The notes under the pieces: generated by a model | Seen by the model: only the letters and a program-made list of their open reading frames with translations | Databases searched by the model: none | What the model was told of the DNA's origin: nothing | Shown here: positions 12,933 through 20,363 of the stretch, in pieces | Layout of the letters: each line of letters begins with the position of its first letter | How positions within the stretch are numbered: the stretch's first letter is position 1 | From: a virus | IMG/VR virus record: IMGVR_UViG_3300025085_000176 | Location: 1 to 25,048 of that record | DNA: 25,048 nt | Strand: one strand, 5' to 3' | Program-made: the position numbers and the translations under genes

Positions 12933-13416
12933 CGTCTACCGTTGTTGATCCCATTTTTTCAAGATCAGCAGCCGATGGTGATGCTTCAATCGGTTTTTCG
13001 CTTACCGTTTTTTTCTTTTCATTAGCGGGTTTCCATGTTTCTCCCCACTCATGGTCAACTTCAAAATAGATGCTGTCTTGCTTTTGTTTAATAAGAGCTG
13101 TGACACTTTTACCCATAAAAGCAGATTGAGTGTCATCTGGAAGTTCTTGCAAGCCCATTGCTTTACACATAGCTAACAAAGATTTTAAGCTGTTTGTTAC
13201 AACGCTTTCTTTTTGATGCTGCATGTGAAACATAGCATCTACAGTTTGACCAGTATCAGCTACTTCAAACTTAATACTATAACCTTCCCAGTTAGGGTTG
13301 GTCTTACTTATCAAGCCTTCTTTTTCACCGTAATAGTGCAAGACGTATCTTTTTGGTTCTAAACTAACCTTGCCGTCAGTTTCTAGGTTTACATTATTAT
13401 ATTTACTTAAGTCCAT
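12910..13416 (-). CDS. SSB-like single-stranded DNA-binding protein (DUF669-like)
   Basis: This 168-aa protein starts MDLSKYNNVNLE. Its beta-rich core (KRYVLHYYGEKEGLI, YSIKFEVADTGQTVDAMFHM) is followed by a low-complexity linker and an acidic tail ending DDDEDAPF. That ending is close to the DDDIPF tip of bacterial SSB, which recruits partner proteins. Phage DUF669 proteins with this layout sit beside Sak4-like ATPases and act as single-strand binding or recombination mediators. The gene lies between a zinc-type miniprotein and the Cys/His protein in the replication operon. The OB fold is inferred, not seen. Confidence 0.72.
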   Translation of the reverse strand: MDLSKYNNVNLETDGKVSLEPKRYVLHYYGEKEGLISKTNPNWEGYSIKFEVADTGQTVDAMFHMQHQKESVVTNSLKSLLAMCKAMGLQELPDDTQSAFMGKSVTALIKQKQDSIYFEVDHEWGETWKPANEKKKTVSEKPIEASPSAADLEKMGSTTVDDDEDAPF

Positions 13417-13431
13417 TATTTTTCTCCTCTG

Positions 13432-13560
13432 TTATATCCAACATTTATATTCAACGCAGTCATCCTCTTTAGATCCGCAGTAGTTACAATAACCATCTGT
13501 GTATTGTGGATCTTCACCAGTATCAAACTCGTTGTATTCTTTTAAAATTATTTCGTTCAT
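13432..13560 (-). CDS. 42-aa zinc-finger-type miniprotein
   Basis: ATG 13560 overlaps the stop of the ATPase gene (ATGA). The product MNEIILKEYNEFDTGEDPQY continues with CNYC (25-28), Cys35 and Cys40, so four cysteines could bind one zinc. It is acidic elsewhere. Its tight coupling inside the replication operon supports a real gene. Its partner or target is unknown. Confidence 0.65.
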   Translation of the reverse strand: MNEIILKEYNEFDTGEDPQYTDGYCNYCGSKEDDCVEYKCWI

Positions 13561-14282
13561 TTCAACATCTCCTTTCTAATAGTTTCCCAATCCATTGGTA
13601 TTTCATCTGGAAGGTTGTATCTGTTTTTAGCTAAAAAAGCTGGCTCTTCATTGGTGTATACAATTCTGTCACCGCTGACAGTTTTAGTAGTCATACCGCC
13701 GCTTTTACCTTGCACCTTAACAGTGCCAAGTTTTTTTGCTGCAAAGAAACATGCGTCTGAGTGTTCTAACAACAATGCCGCAGCTTTTCTATGCAATTTA
13801 AGTGAGTACCTATCATAAGGCTCTATTCTAGGATCTTCTACTTTTCTAACTTCACTGTGGCATATCTGGAATATCATCATACCTTTTTCTCTTAATACAT
13901 TAAGAGCGTCAATGTACTTGCGCCAGTAGTTAAGCGTTTCGGTATAGCCCTTTCCGAAACTTGGTTGATCTATTGATTTCCAACCGTTGTCCTGGCAAGC
14001 CTTTTCCCATAATAAATTCTCTAACCAATCAAGAGAATCAATACATACTGTTTTATAGTCATGTTCCTCGGTGGCTAGCTCGTTTAGATTTTCCATTACG
14101 TCTTGGTAAGTCTTACAACGAATGTTGTCCATTTCTATTTTACCTAAACCATCTTCGACATCTAATAAGATAGGGTTTTTAGTTTGTGAAGCTAAGAATG
14201 TTTTACCAACAGCTGGTCCACCATGTACGATAATTCGTGGTGGTTTCTGCTTAGATTTTTTTCGTATATCAGCTAGACTCAT
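13557..14282 (-). CDS. Sak4-like RecA-fold ATPase (recombination)
   Basis: This 241-aa protein has one RecA-like ATPase domain: Walker A HGGPAVGKT (20-28), acidic DVEDG (41-45), Walker B KTVCIDSLDWLE (77-88), and a sensor-like region MIFQICHSEV (136-145). Size and spacing fit the AAA_24/Sak4 family of phage single-strand annealing ATPases. Those proteins act with an SSB-like partner in recombination-dependent replication. The DUF669-like protein and the Cas4-like nuclease in the same operon support this. The 5' end overlaps the preceding small gene by 4 nt. Similar domains exist in other nucleotide-binding phage proteins, so function is inferred from family and context. Confidence 0.8.
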   Translation of the reverse strand: MSLADIRKKSKQKPPRIIVHGGPAVGKTFLASQTKNPILLDVEDGLGKIEMDNIRCKTYQDVMENLNELATEEHDYKTVCIDSLDWLENLLWEKACQDNGWKSIDQPSFGKGYTETLNYWRKYIDALNVLREKGMMIFQICHSEVRKVEDPRIEPYDRYSLKLHRKAAALLLEHSDACFFAAKKLGTVKVQGKSGGMTTKTVSGDRIVYTNEEPAFLAKNRYNLPDEIPMDWETIRKEMLK

Positions 14283-14524
14283 TCTGCCACCTCAATTACT
14301 GATTCGTTTTCTAATGACTCTTTTAGTCTTCTTGAGTACTCAGCTCTTAATATGTCAAGCTTCTCTACTTCAAAATTAGCATTACCAACAAATTCATTTT
14401 TTTGTTTTTCTAGTACTGCTAATTTGTTATACAACAAACCTTGCTCATCATTAAGATCGTCAAGATTATATTCTTGTCCACCCTCTTCAAAGCTAAAGGT
14501 TTTTACTTCTTCGTTATTGCTCAT
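14279..14524 (-). CDS. Small coiled-coil protein (81 aa)
   Basis: The acidic protein begins MSNNEEVKTFSFEEGGQEYN, then LDDLNDEQGLLYNKLAVLEK and a long helix. The pattern of a short strand pair (FSFEEGGQEYNLDDL) followed by a coiled coil resembles small phage families such as DUF6447, found in marine phages. No enzymatic motif is present. It overlaps both neighbours by 4 nt (ATGA at each end), so it is probably made together with the nuclease and the ATPase and may bridge them. Confidence 0.65.
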   Translation of the reverse strand: MSNNEEVKTFSFEEGGQEYNLDDLNDEQGLLYNKLAVLEKQKNEFVGNANFEVEKLDILRAEYSRRLKESLENESVIEVAE

Positions 14525-15252
14525 TTTTTTTCCTTGTTATTTTGTTTATATAAATCGCAAATGCTTCTCGCGTTGCACCAGCGACAGTGATCCCCGTATA
14601 CATATACAGGATTTTCTTCTTCGCACGCATTAACAGCGGGCTGTAAGAAATCGTAGGCCCAATCTACTAAATATTCAGCAGTTGTAACCCATGTTTTTAT
14701 AGGGCCGCCGCCCCATGTAGCTCTAGGTTGTACGATAGTAATCTCAATTTCTGTGTCTTCACTACCATATCTTGATAATGCGCCTAGGGCATATATCATT
14801 GCTTGTTTGTTGTTGTCTGGGCTGACAGGAAACTTACCAGTTTTAAGGTCGATAACGCACATTCTCTTAGGGGTTACGATTAGCGCGTCAGCATAACCGT
14901 ATAGATTGTCTGAAATCTCTTCCAGCCTAACCTTTTGTTCAACAAGCAGTCTCCCGTCAATTTCTTTTGTACGATTTTGAACATAATTAACGTAGACTTT
15001 CGCGCAATCTATCATGTCTTGATCTACTTCTATTTCAAAATCCTCAACTAATTCTTTTTTACCTAACCAATAGTCTTCTAAACTAACATCTACTATGTAA
15101 CCCTTCAACAGCTGCTCTGTCATAGAGTGTATTAATGTTCCTACTGCCGCAGGTACGCCAACCTGGTAGTCAACTTTCGCAGCTAACTTTGGCATGCCTG
15201 GACAATTAGTCCATTTATCAGCAGAAGATGGGCTAAGTAAAGCGTGCTTCAT
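14521..15252 (-). CDS. PD-(D/E)XK exonuclease, DUF2800 / Cas4-AddB-like
   Basis: This 243-aa protein starts with the family's LSPSSADKWTNCPG segment. Nuclease-fold motifs follow: VGTLIH (37-42), GYADALIV (119-126; D122), VIDLKTGK (133-140; D135 and K137) and QAMIYAL (150-156). Cys17 and the C-terminal HCRWCNARSIC give the one-plus-three cysteine arrangement that holds a 4Fe-4S cluster in Cas4 and AddB nucleases. The enzyme would resect DNA ends for the Sak4/SSB pair in recombination-dependent replication. All catalytic residues are present. It overlaps the upstream HTH gene by 20 nt. Confidence 0.85.
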   Translation of the reverse strand: MKHALLSPSSADKWTNCPGMPKLAAKVDYQVGVPAAVGTLIHSMTEQLLKGYIVDVSLEDYWLGKKELVEDFEIEVDQDMIDCAKVYVNYVQNRTKEIDGRLLVEQKVRLEEISDNLYGYADALIVTPKRMCVIDLKTGKFPVSPDNNKQAMIYALGALSRYGSEDTEIEITIVQPRATWGGGPIKTWVTTAEYLVDWAYDFLQPAVNACEEENPVYVYGDHCRWCNARSICDLYKQNNKEKK

Positions 15253-15436
15253 TTGATACCTTTGCTTTCTCTTCTTCCTTTAGAATCTCCTCCATATCGT
15301 AAACAACTTTACCAGCTAGTTTTAGATAGTTTGGTCCCATTTTTTTGTTTCTCCAGTTCTCAATAGTCCTTGGAGACCGCATCCAGCGTTTAGCTAGTTG
15401 CTTGGTATCAATAAACTTTTTTTCACTATTACTCAT
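15233..15436 (-). CDS. HTH_17 / excisionase-type DNA-binding protein
   Basis: This 67-aa protein has the winged-helix pattern of MerR-like helix-turn-helix proteins: FIDTKQLAKRWMRSPRTIEN (8-27), WRNKKMGPNYLKLAGKVVYD, then EEILKEEE. GPxYLKLxGKVxY is the typical wing. It is the first gene of the replication operon behind a divergent promoter, so it probably regulates this operon or the DUF3310 gene. Such proteins also act as excisionases, but no integrase is visible in this window. Confidence 0.8.
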   Translation of the reverse strand: MSNSEKKFIDTKQLAKRWMRSPRTIENWRNKKMGPNYLKLAGKVVYDMEEILKEEEKAKVSNEARFT

Positions 15437-15466
15437 TTTTTATTCCTTTTTGTGTTCAGTTGCATT

Positions 15467-15495
15467 ATGATATACTCTCTTCTACGAAGAAACAA
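15467..15495 (-). promoter_or_regulatory. Promoter of the replication operon
   Basis: TTGTTT (15495-15490), a 17-nt spacer and TATCAT (15472-15467) on the minus strand precede the HTH gene, whose AAGGAAT ribosome site lies just before ATG 15436. Its -10 overlaps that of the opposite promoter. Confidence 0.45.
15468..15476 (+). promoter_or_regulatory. Extended -10 promoter of the DUF3310 unit
   Basis: TGATATACT (TGN plus TATACT) lies in the divergent spacer. The transcript would have a leader of about 40 nt before AAGGAAAT and ATG 15522. No good -35 is present, as is normal for extended -10 promoters. Confidence 0.45.
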
Positions 15496-15521
15496 GTATA
15501 AAATATAAAAAAGGAAATATT

Positions 15522-15839
15522 ATGAGTATAGACAAAATAACACCAGAAGAATGGGATCAATCTATAGATAGACTTGCAACCAATAACCAGGTAGGTGGCG
15601 AACATTATAACAAACTAAGAATACAACCAATTGATTATATTTATGCAAACAAGCTATCCTATAACTTAGGCAGTTGCTTGAAGTATATAACTAGAAGCAA
15701 AGGCGACAGAAAAGATAGAATAAAAGATTTGCTAAAAGCAAAACACTTTGTTGATCTTGAGTTGGAAATGGTCTACGGAGTAGATAATGAGGGTAATAAT
15801 ATTGGGGCTTACTCTGTAGAGGTAACAATAAATAACTGA
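15522..15839 (+). CDS. DUF3310 protein (T7 gp1.7 nucleotide-kinase family)
   Basis: This 105-aa protein has the DUF3310 signature: QVGGEHYNKLRIQPIDYIYA (about 23-42), NKLSYNLGSCLKYITRSKGD (43-62), then DLLKAKHFVDLELEM. T7 gp1.7, a member, is reported to be a nucleotide kinase without a P-loop that acts on dTMP/dGMP. Whether this shorter protein keeps that activity is unknown. It is driven by its own promoter, divergent from the replication operon, which fits early DNA-metabolism expression. Confidence 0.82.
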   Translation: MSIDKITPEEWDQSIDRLATNNQVGGEHYNKLRIQPIDYIYANKLSYNLGSCLKYITRSKGDRKDRIKDLLKAKHFVDLELEMVYGVDNEGNNIGAYSVEVTINN

Positions 15840-15846
15840 GAAGATT

Positions 15847-16062
15847 ATGAATTTTGATGAATTTAATGATCCAATATATGAAGAAAGAAACGGTAGAAAA
15901 CCTATCTATATAAACAAATACCTTGCAAAAAAATTTATAGATTTTTGCCAGGCTGAACAGAAAGAACCACATGATGTGGCTGAGTATCTAATATCTTTAG
16001 GTATGAACTCTGTAACACATTATAAAGATCCTACTGTGTCTGTTGACATTGAAGCTCTTTAA
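15847..16062 (+). CDS. Unknown 71-aa protein, possible ribbon-helix-helix type
   Basis: The protein (PIYINKYLAKKFIDFCQAEQ, then EPHDVAEYLISLGMNSVTHY) has a strand-helix-helix arrangement with a polar stretch, like small ribbon-helix-helix regulators. The match is only by shape. It follows the DUF3310 gene by 7 nt. Its last 32 nt overlap the 3' end of the convergent PD-(D/E)XK gene, an antisense arrangement that could couple the two. Confidence 0.6.
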   Translation: MNFDEFNDPIYEERNGRKPIYINKYLAKKFIDFCQAEQKEPHDVAEYLISLGMNSVTHYKDPTVSVDIEAL

Positions 16063-16444
16063 ATAAGTTTTCTACATTTTTCAGCGAGTCAATCGCTTGG
16101 ATATCTTTGTCTTGAACAGTTACTTGCTTGCTACCATCTGGAAAGAAAAACATCACTTTTTGACAGTTTAACGCAACCAAAGCATATACATCTATATCAC
16201 CTTTATCATAAAACCTAGTCTTAGAATGAGATCCACATCTAAGATCAAACCTCCAACTCCTTCTAGCTTTCTCTATTTGCTTTTGTGTTTTGACCTGGCA
16301 CTTATAAAGAGTGTGGCCAACCTCAAAGATGATGTCGGCTTTAGAACCATGTGGCATAACAGTAACAGTATCAGAAAGGGTAGAAAGCACCGAGGCTACT
16401 AAATATTCTCCAGATCGGCCAACTCTTTCTGATTGGCGGGACAT
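16031..16444 (-). CDS. Small PD-(D/E)XK nuclease-like protein
   Basis: This 137-aa protein fits the short PD-(D/E)XK endonuclease families (PF11645-like and archaeal-resolvase-like): GRSGEYLVASVLS (9-21; E13), MPHGSKADIIF (30-40; D37) and YKCQVKTQ (47-54; Q50, K52). In this group the usual E-x-K is often Q-V-K, so it may be active. It could resolve branched DNA before packaging or act as a homing or defence-related nuclease. It is transcribed after the ejection-type proteins, with only 4 nt between, and converges on the 71-aa gene with 32 nt of overlap. Confidence 0.7.
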   Translation of the reverse strand: MSRQSERVGRSGEYLVASVLSTLSDTVTVMPHGSKADIIFEVGHTLYKCQVKTQKQIEKARRSWRFDLRCGSHSKTRFYDKGDIDVYALVALNCQKVMFFFPDGSKQVTVQDKDIQAIDSLKNVENLFKELQCQQTQ

Positions 16445-16448
16445 GAGG

Positions 16449-17945
16449 TTATTCTATTGGGGGGCTTAAAAGCTCGGAGGTTATTAAGGGCGTGGTTCTT
16501 TGTGCTGCCTGTGATCCAATATTTAAAGATTCTAGCAACGCTCTTTGTGATAATGGGCTTTGATATGATCCTAACGTCATAGAAGAAATTGCAGCGGCTA
16601 TAGGATCTATTGAGGAAAATCCAGTCAAGGCTCCTCCTGCTGTTATAAATCTTGGTATTGTTCCTGATTCTGGTATTTCTCTGCCAACTATACCCTCTCC
16701 AAGCCTTCCTATATCTTGCAGTCTTCCTTCCCCTGTAAAGGTTCTTCTTTTCGCCGATGTTGGATCTAACGCCCTAGATTGTCTTAAAAGCTGAGTTGGC
16801 GTAAATGTAGTGTCTTTGGAGGATGCTGTTGCTGCTTTTGATATTGTTAGCAAATCACCATAAGCATTTTTAGCGTTTTTGTAATTTTTCACAACAGTTT
16901 GTGGATTATTTTTTATTAAATGATCTGAAAAAACATTATATATATCAGAATAAACCTCACCCATTTCTCTTTGCGCTGCGTCTGTACTTGTTGAGTAATT
17001 CCTTGCTTGTCTGTTTAAATACGAATCTGCTTTTTGTAAATCTTTACCAGTCAATTGACCTGTTACAGTTTTTCTTTTACTTTTTTCAAAAATCATTTTA
17101 TTTAATTTTGAATTTATGTTTTTTATTTCTGCTTTTGTTAAGGGGCTATCAATTAATACCTCATTTATTTGTTGTTGTAATTCAGCAATGTTTTTTACTT
17201 TTAATCCTCTAACCGTTTGCTCCAATCTATCTAAAACAGTTCTTTCAAAAACCTTTGGAGCGTCTTCTAGTTTAATATCTTTAGGCATTTGATAACCGAT
17301 TTTATCTAAAGCTCTGTTATAAACAGCTATATTAAATGTTTCTTTACCTCTTTTTAGAGCTTCGCTTGTTCCAATTAAAGGTATTGAGGTTGCTGTTTCT
17401 TCAAACCTTTTTAATCCTCTTGCCATTGGACCTCCAAGAGCTTGACCAGGAGTCAATTCAACTCCCTCTTCCATTAGCTCTTTGGCTTCTTTTGTTTTAG
17501 TGGGTAAAAGCCTTTGTGATACTGGGCCTAAAACAGCAGATGCAGCCCCACTCGCAGCACCAGATTTCAATCTTTCTCCAACATCCCCTTCAGCCATTCC
17601 TGTACCATAAGCTAATCCTAATCCGCCACTTTTCAAACCAGTTCCTAAAGCTGTTTTAGCCAAACCAAGACCGCCAGTAAGAAGACCTCCACCTATTTCA
17701 GATCCGTAAGCTAACGCTGGTTGTTCTTCTTTAAATGTTTGTATGTCTTGTCTAATTTCTTTAACCAAAGTTTCATAATCTTTATTACTAGCCAAAGATC
17801 TAGCAAAAGCTTCAACCTCATCACCAAAACCAAAAGCAAGCCCTTGACCGATGGCAGATCTAACGATATCTCTAAAACCACCAACTTCGGCTTGTTTTTG
17901 TATTGATTTGTTTGGTACGTATTTTCTATCTTTATATTTTGCCAT
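16449..17945 (-). CDS. Probable internal virion / DNA-ejection protein (498 aa)
   Basis: The N-terminus is basic, and residues about 30-150 are Gly/Ala-rich and hydrophobic (GQGLAFGFGDEVEAFA, IGGGLLTGGLGLAKTALGTG, GLGLAYGTGMAEG), the kind of region that inserts into membranes in podovirus ejection proteins. A long helical part follows (about 230-370) and a second Gly-rich hydrophobic patch near the end. It is the last of three consecutive large genes after the tail genes, as with P22 gp7/gp20/gp16. No lytic transglycosylase motif is seen. It shares TAATG with the upstream gene. The role is inferred from composition and position. Confidence 0.6.
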   Translation of the reverse strand: MAKYKDRKYVPNKSIQKQAEVGGFRDIVRSAIGQGLAFGFGDEVEAFARSLASNKDYETLVKEIRQDIQTFKEEQPALAYGSEIGGGLLTGGLGLAKTALGTGLKSGGLGLAYGTGMAEGDVGERLKSGAASGAASAVLGPVSQRLLPTKTKEAKELMEEGVELTPGQALGGPMARGLKRFEETATSIPLIGTSEALKRGKETFNIAVYNRALDKIGYQMPKDIKLEDAPKVFERTVLDRLEQTVRGLKVKNIAELQQQINEVLIDSPLTKAEIKNINSKLNKMIFEKSKRKTVTGQLTGKDLQKADSYLNRQARNYSTSTDAAQREMGEVYSDIYNVFSDHLIKNNPQTVVKNYKNAKNAYGDLLTISKAATASSKDTTFTPTQLLRQSRALDPTSAKRRTFTGEGRLQDIGRLGEGIVGREIPESGTIPRFITAGGALTGFSSIDPIAAAISSMTLGSYQSPLSQRALLESLNIGSQAAQRTTPLITSELLSPPIE

Positions 17946-18985
17946 TATTCAAAATCTGAAAGTCTAAATATAGTTAATCTTGGATTCACTGGATCAGTCA
18001 TGTCCACATAAGCCTCACCATTTTTTATCTGACCAGAATCATATAGATCGCCAATATCCTGTTTATTTAAGTTTATCTGTTGATAGAGTGGGGGTACTAA
18101 ATTATTTTTAAATAAGTAATCATTAAAACCAACTGTATCGCCTTTATTTTCTCTAAAATACTTTTCTTTAAGTCTTAACAGTTCTTGTTCTCTTTCCGCT
18201 TGTTGAATCATGGTTGCAAGTGTAAGCTCGTTTCCTTCTTTAGTATTACCAAGTTGAATGGTGGATGAGGCAAATAAATTGGCTTCAAAATCAGAAGTAG
18301 CACCAGAACCTGGCGGCCTCATTCTTGGAACTGTATAGTTTGCAAGAGCCTGGAATAATTCTTGTCCACTTACTTCTGTTTGATCTTGGCCAGTGATATC
18401 ATTAAACAACCTTCTTAATGGTAAAGACACATTAGCTATTGGGCCAGTCTCAAAATTTGGGTTTTGTAATAATATTTGTGCAGATTGTAATCTTGGTAAC
18501 AATTCTCTGCTTGTTGTTGCAATTTCTCTTGATGTTTTTATATCTGATTCGCCAAGTCTTGCTAATGATTTTATATATTCTTCTTCTCCTTTTCCCATCT
18601 GAATTACAGTAGCTTTGGCTTTTTCTTTATCACGTAAGAATGCAAGATATTCTGCTTCTGTGGGCGTTGAGTCTGTTCTTATATATTCTTCATAAGATGC
18701 TGGCCCTTTAGTTGTTTTAGGCGTAAACATTCTAGGATCTAAACCAGCTTGTATTAATTTTATTTGGTCAGCATATCTTGGATCTTGGGCAAATTGTTGC
18801 ATCAATCTGTCTTGCTCTGCTTGTGCTTCTTGCTGTTCAAACTGTTGTTGTAAACCTATAGCCCTACCAACTGGATCTCCTTGTTTAAAAGCCTCTGCTG
18901 CTACAGATAATCCTATAGCACGCCTTCTATTTCTTTCAACTTGCTCCTCTGGTGTTAGAGGTGTTTTAGGTTTTCCAAATCCCAT
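17945..18985 (-). CDS. Probable internal virion protein (346 aa)
   Basis: This protein is rich in Gln, Glu and Arg. The first 80 residues are strongly helical (QQQFEQQEAQAEQDRLMQQF), then come a central alpha region and a C-terminal part with PPGSGATSDFEANLFASSTI. It has no TM segment, signal peptide or enzyme motif. It lies between the Q-rich 333-aa protein and the 498-aa protein, in the usual place for ejection proteins or scaffolded internal core proteins in podoviruses. I cannot match it to a named family. Confidence 0.6.
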   Translation of the reverse strand: MGFGKPKTPLTPEEQVERNRRRAIGLSVAAEAFKQGDPVGRAIGLQQQFEQQEAQAEQDRLMQQFAQDPRYADQIKLIQAGLDPRMFTPKTTKGPASYEEYIRTDSTPTEAEYLAFLRDKEKAKATVIQMGKGEEEYIKSLARLGESDIKTSREIATTSRELLPRLQSAQILLQNPNFETGPIANVSLPLRRLFNDITGQDQTEVSGQELFQALANYTVPRMRPPGSGATSDFEANLFASSTIQLGNTKEGNELTLATMIQQAEREQELLRLKEKYFRENKGDTVGFNDYLFKNNLVPPLYQQINLNKQDIGDLYDSGQIKNGEAYVDMTDPVNPRLTIFRLSDFE

Positions 18986-18987
18986 AA

Positions 18988-19989
18988 TTAAATCCCTGGT
19001 AATCCTGTTCCTGCGCCTGGTAAAAATGAAGGCATGTTAATCTGCGAGGCTATGTTTGAAGCTCCGCCAAGTCCTCCTACTGATAGTGGGCCAAACATAC
19101 CACCTGTAGCCATTCCAGCTGCTAATCCCAATATGTCGCCGCCAACACTTAAAGGTGACGCAAATTTTTCAGTAGTTCCGCTTTGGCCCATAAGTTTTGG
19201 CATCATTCCAAGTCCTTGTCCTAGCAATCCTAATTGATATGCTGGGTATTGTTGTTGTCTCATAAACTCGCTAAAGTCAAAGTCTCTACCTTGTTGCTCT
19301 AGTCCTCTAGCCAAACCACCGTAGCCACCAAGTAATCCTAGTGCTTGTTGTTGTCCGCCTAATAAACCACTTAGTAAACCAGCTTGTTGTTGTCTGCCTC
19401 TGAGTTCTAATTCTGGTGCAAGCATAGCCATCTGTTGTTGTCTTGCTATGTCAGACTCAGCAGCTCTTTGTGCTTGCTCAAATCCTGACTGTCGTAAACC
19501 TGCAACTGTTCTAGCTTCTTGTTCTTGTAAAGGTCTCAATGCTTCTTGCTCGTATATAGTTCCTCTTGAACCACCAAACGCGCCCGCACGCATTGCTACA
19601 TCTTCTGCTTGCTGTTGTTGTAAATCTCTACGTCTAGCAAAGTCTTGCTCTGTTAGATCTATGACTCGTTGTTCATAAGGTGATTGATATGCACCAATAT
19701 CTACATCTAATAAAGAAGGCACATCACTTAACTGTGGCGCTTGTTGACTGGCTAATTGTTGTAGCAGTCCAGTAGGATCAAGTCCACCAAATGCACTGCC
19801 GTACAGGTCTTGTATGCCTGCACCCATCTGCATCTCTTCTGGAGATAACCCAGCTATTCTATCACCAGTATAACCTTGGAATGGTATATCAGCTGCTTCT
19901 TTGGCTTGTTGATAATAGTCTTTAAATAAGTCCATCTGCCAATCTGGCATTGTGGCTTGCGAAGTTGTTTTGGTTTTTCCTTTACTCAT
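18988..19989 (-). CDS. Probable internal virion protein, Gln/Gly-rich (333 aa)
   Basis: The central part is a long Gln/Ala/Arg-rich helix (RRRDLQQQQAEDVAMRAGAF, ARQQQMAMLAPELELRGRQQ), followed by Leu/Gly-rich stretches (GLLSGLLGGQQQALGLLGGY) and a hydrophobic Gly-rich end. This composition and its place just after the GNAT-like gene match internal or injection proteins of marine podoviruses. The YQSPYEQRVIDLTEQDFARR segment is reminiscent of a conserved phage tail/ejection family I cannot name exactly. It overlaps the GNAT-like gene by 4 nt. Confidence 0.6.
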   Translation of the reverse strand: MSKGKTKTTSQATMPDWQMDLFKDYYQQAKEAADIPFQGYTGDRIAGLSPEEMQMGAGIQDLYGSAFGGLDPTGLLQQLASQQAPQLSDVPSLLDVDIGAYQSPYEQRVIDLTEQDFARRRDLQQQQAEDVAMRAGAFGGSRGTIYEQEALRPLQEQEARTVAGLRQSGFEQAQRAAESDIARQQQMAMLAPELELRGRQQQAGLLSGLLGGQQQALGLLGGYGGLARGLEQQGRDFDFSEFMRQQQYPAYQLGLLGQGLGMMPKLMGQSGTTEKFASPLSVGGDILGLAAGMATGGMFGPLSVGGLGGASNIASQINMPSFLPGAGTGLPGI

Positions 19990-20363
19990 AAATCTTTTCT
20001 AATTAAATGTTCTGTTACAAATCCAAGATGTTTAAGCTTTCTTGTCCATCCTTTTCTGCCACCACCGTAGAGCCTTTTGACTCCACATTGCTTTGCATAC
20101 TCTTCTATGTGTGGCAACATTGCCTCTAATTCTTTATAGTCACCACCACAAAAAAGTAAATTCATTGCGGTGTGCTGTGGAAATACTACAAACTCTGTTA
20201 CAAAGGCTGCGTTTTTACTAGCCCAAAGTAGGAATATTCCTTCTCTTATTTTATCTTCTATGTCATCAATTGTATAGGCATCTTGATGTTTAACCGCTTT
20301 TGCTATAAGAGGTTTAGTTCTTATCCATTCCTCTTGCCAGCTTTCTTTAATCGCCTTTTGCAT
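19986..20363 (-). CDS. GNAT-like phage protein
   Basis: This 125-aa protein has the layout of the small acetyltransferase-fold proteins that podoviruses carry next to ejection-protein genes: FVTEFVVFPQHTAMNLLFCG (54-73), then a helix (YKELEAMLPHIEEYAKQCGV), then LYGGGRKGWTRKLKHLGFVT (98-117). GRxGWxRxLxxLGF is the conserved end of that group. The acetyl-CoA loop (Q/RxxGxG/A) is not clear, so catalysis is uncertain and a structural or assembly role is possible. It overlaps its upstream neighbour by 17 nt. Confidence 0.7.
   Translation of the reverse strand: MQKAIKESWQEEWIRTKPLIAKAVKHQDAYTIDDIEDKIREGIFLLWASKNAAFVTEFVVFPQHTAMNLLFCGGDYKELEAMLPHIEEYAKQCGVKRLYGGGRKGWTRKLKHLGFVTEHLIRKDL

Noticed and set aside
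14521-15252. Cas4-like nuclease as part of a phage-encoded CRISPR system
   Set aside because: There is no cas1, cas2 or array. The neighbours are Sak4-like and SSB-like genes, typical for a DUF2800 recombination nuclease.
15233-15436. Excisionase evidence for a temperate lifestyle
   Set aside because: The HTH_17 fold is shared by many regulators, and no integrase, repressor or attachment site was seen.
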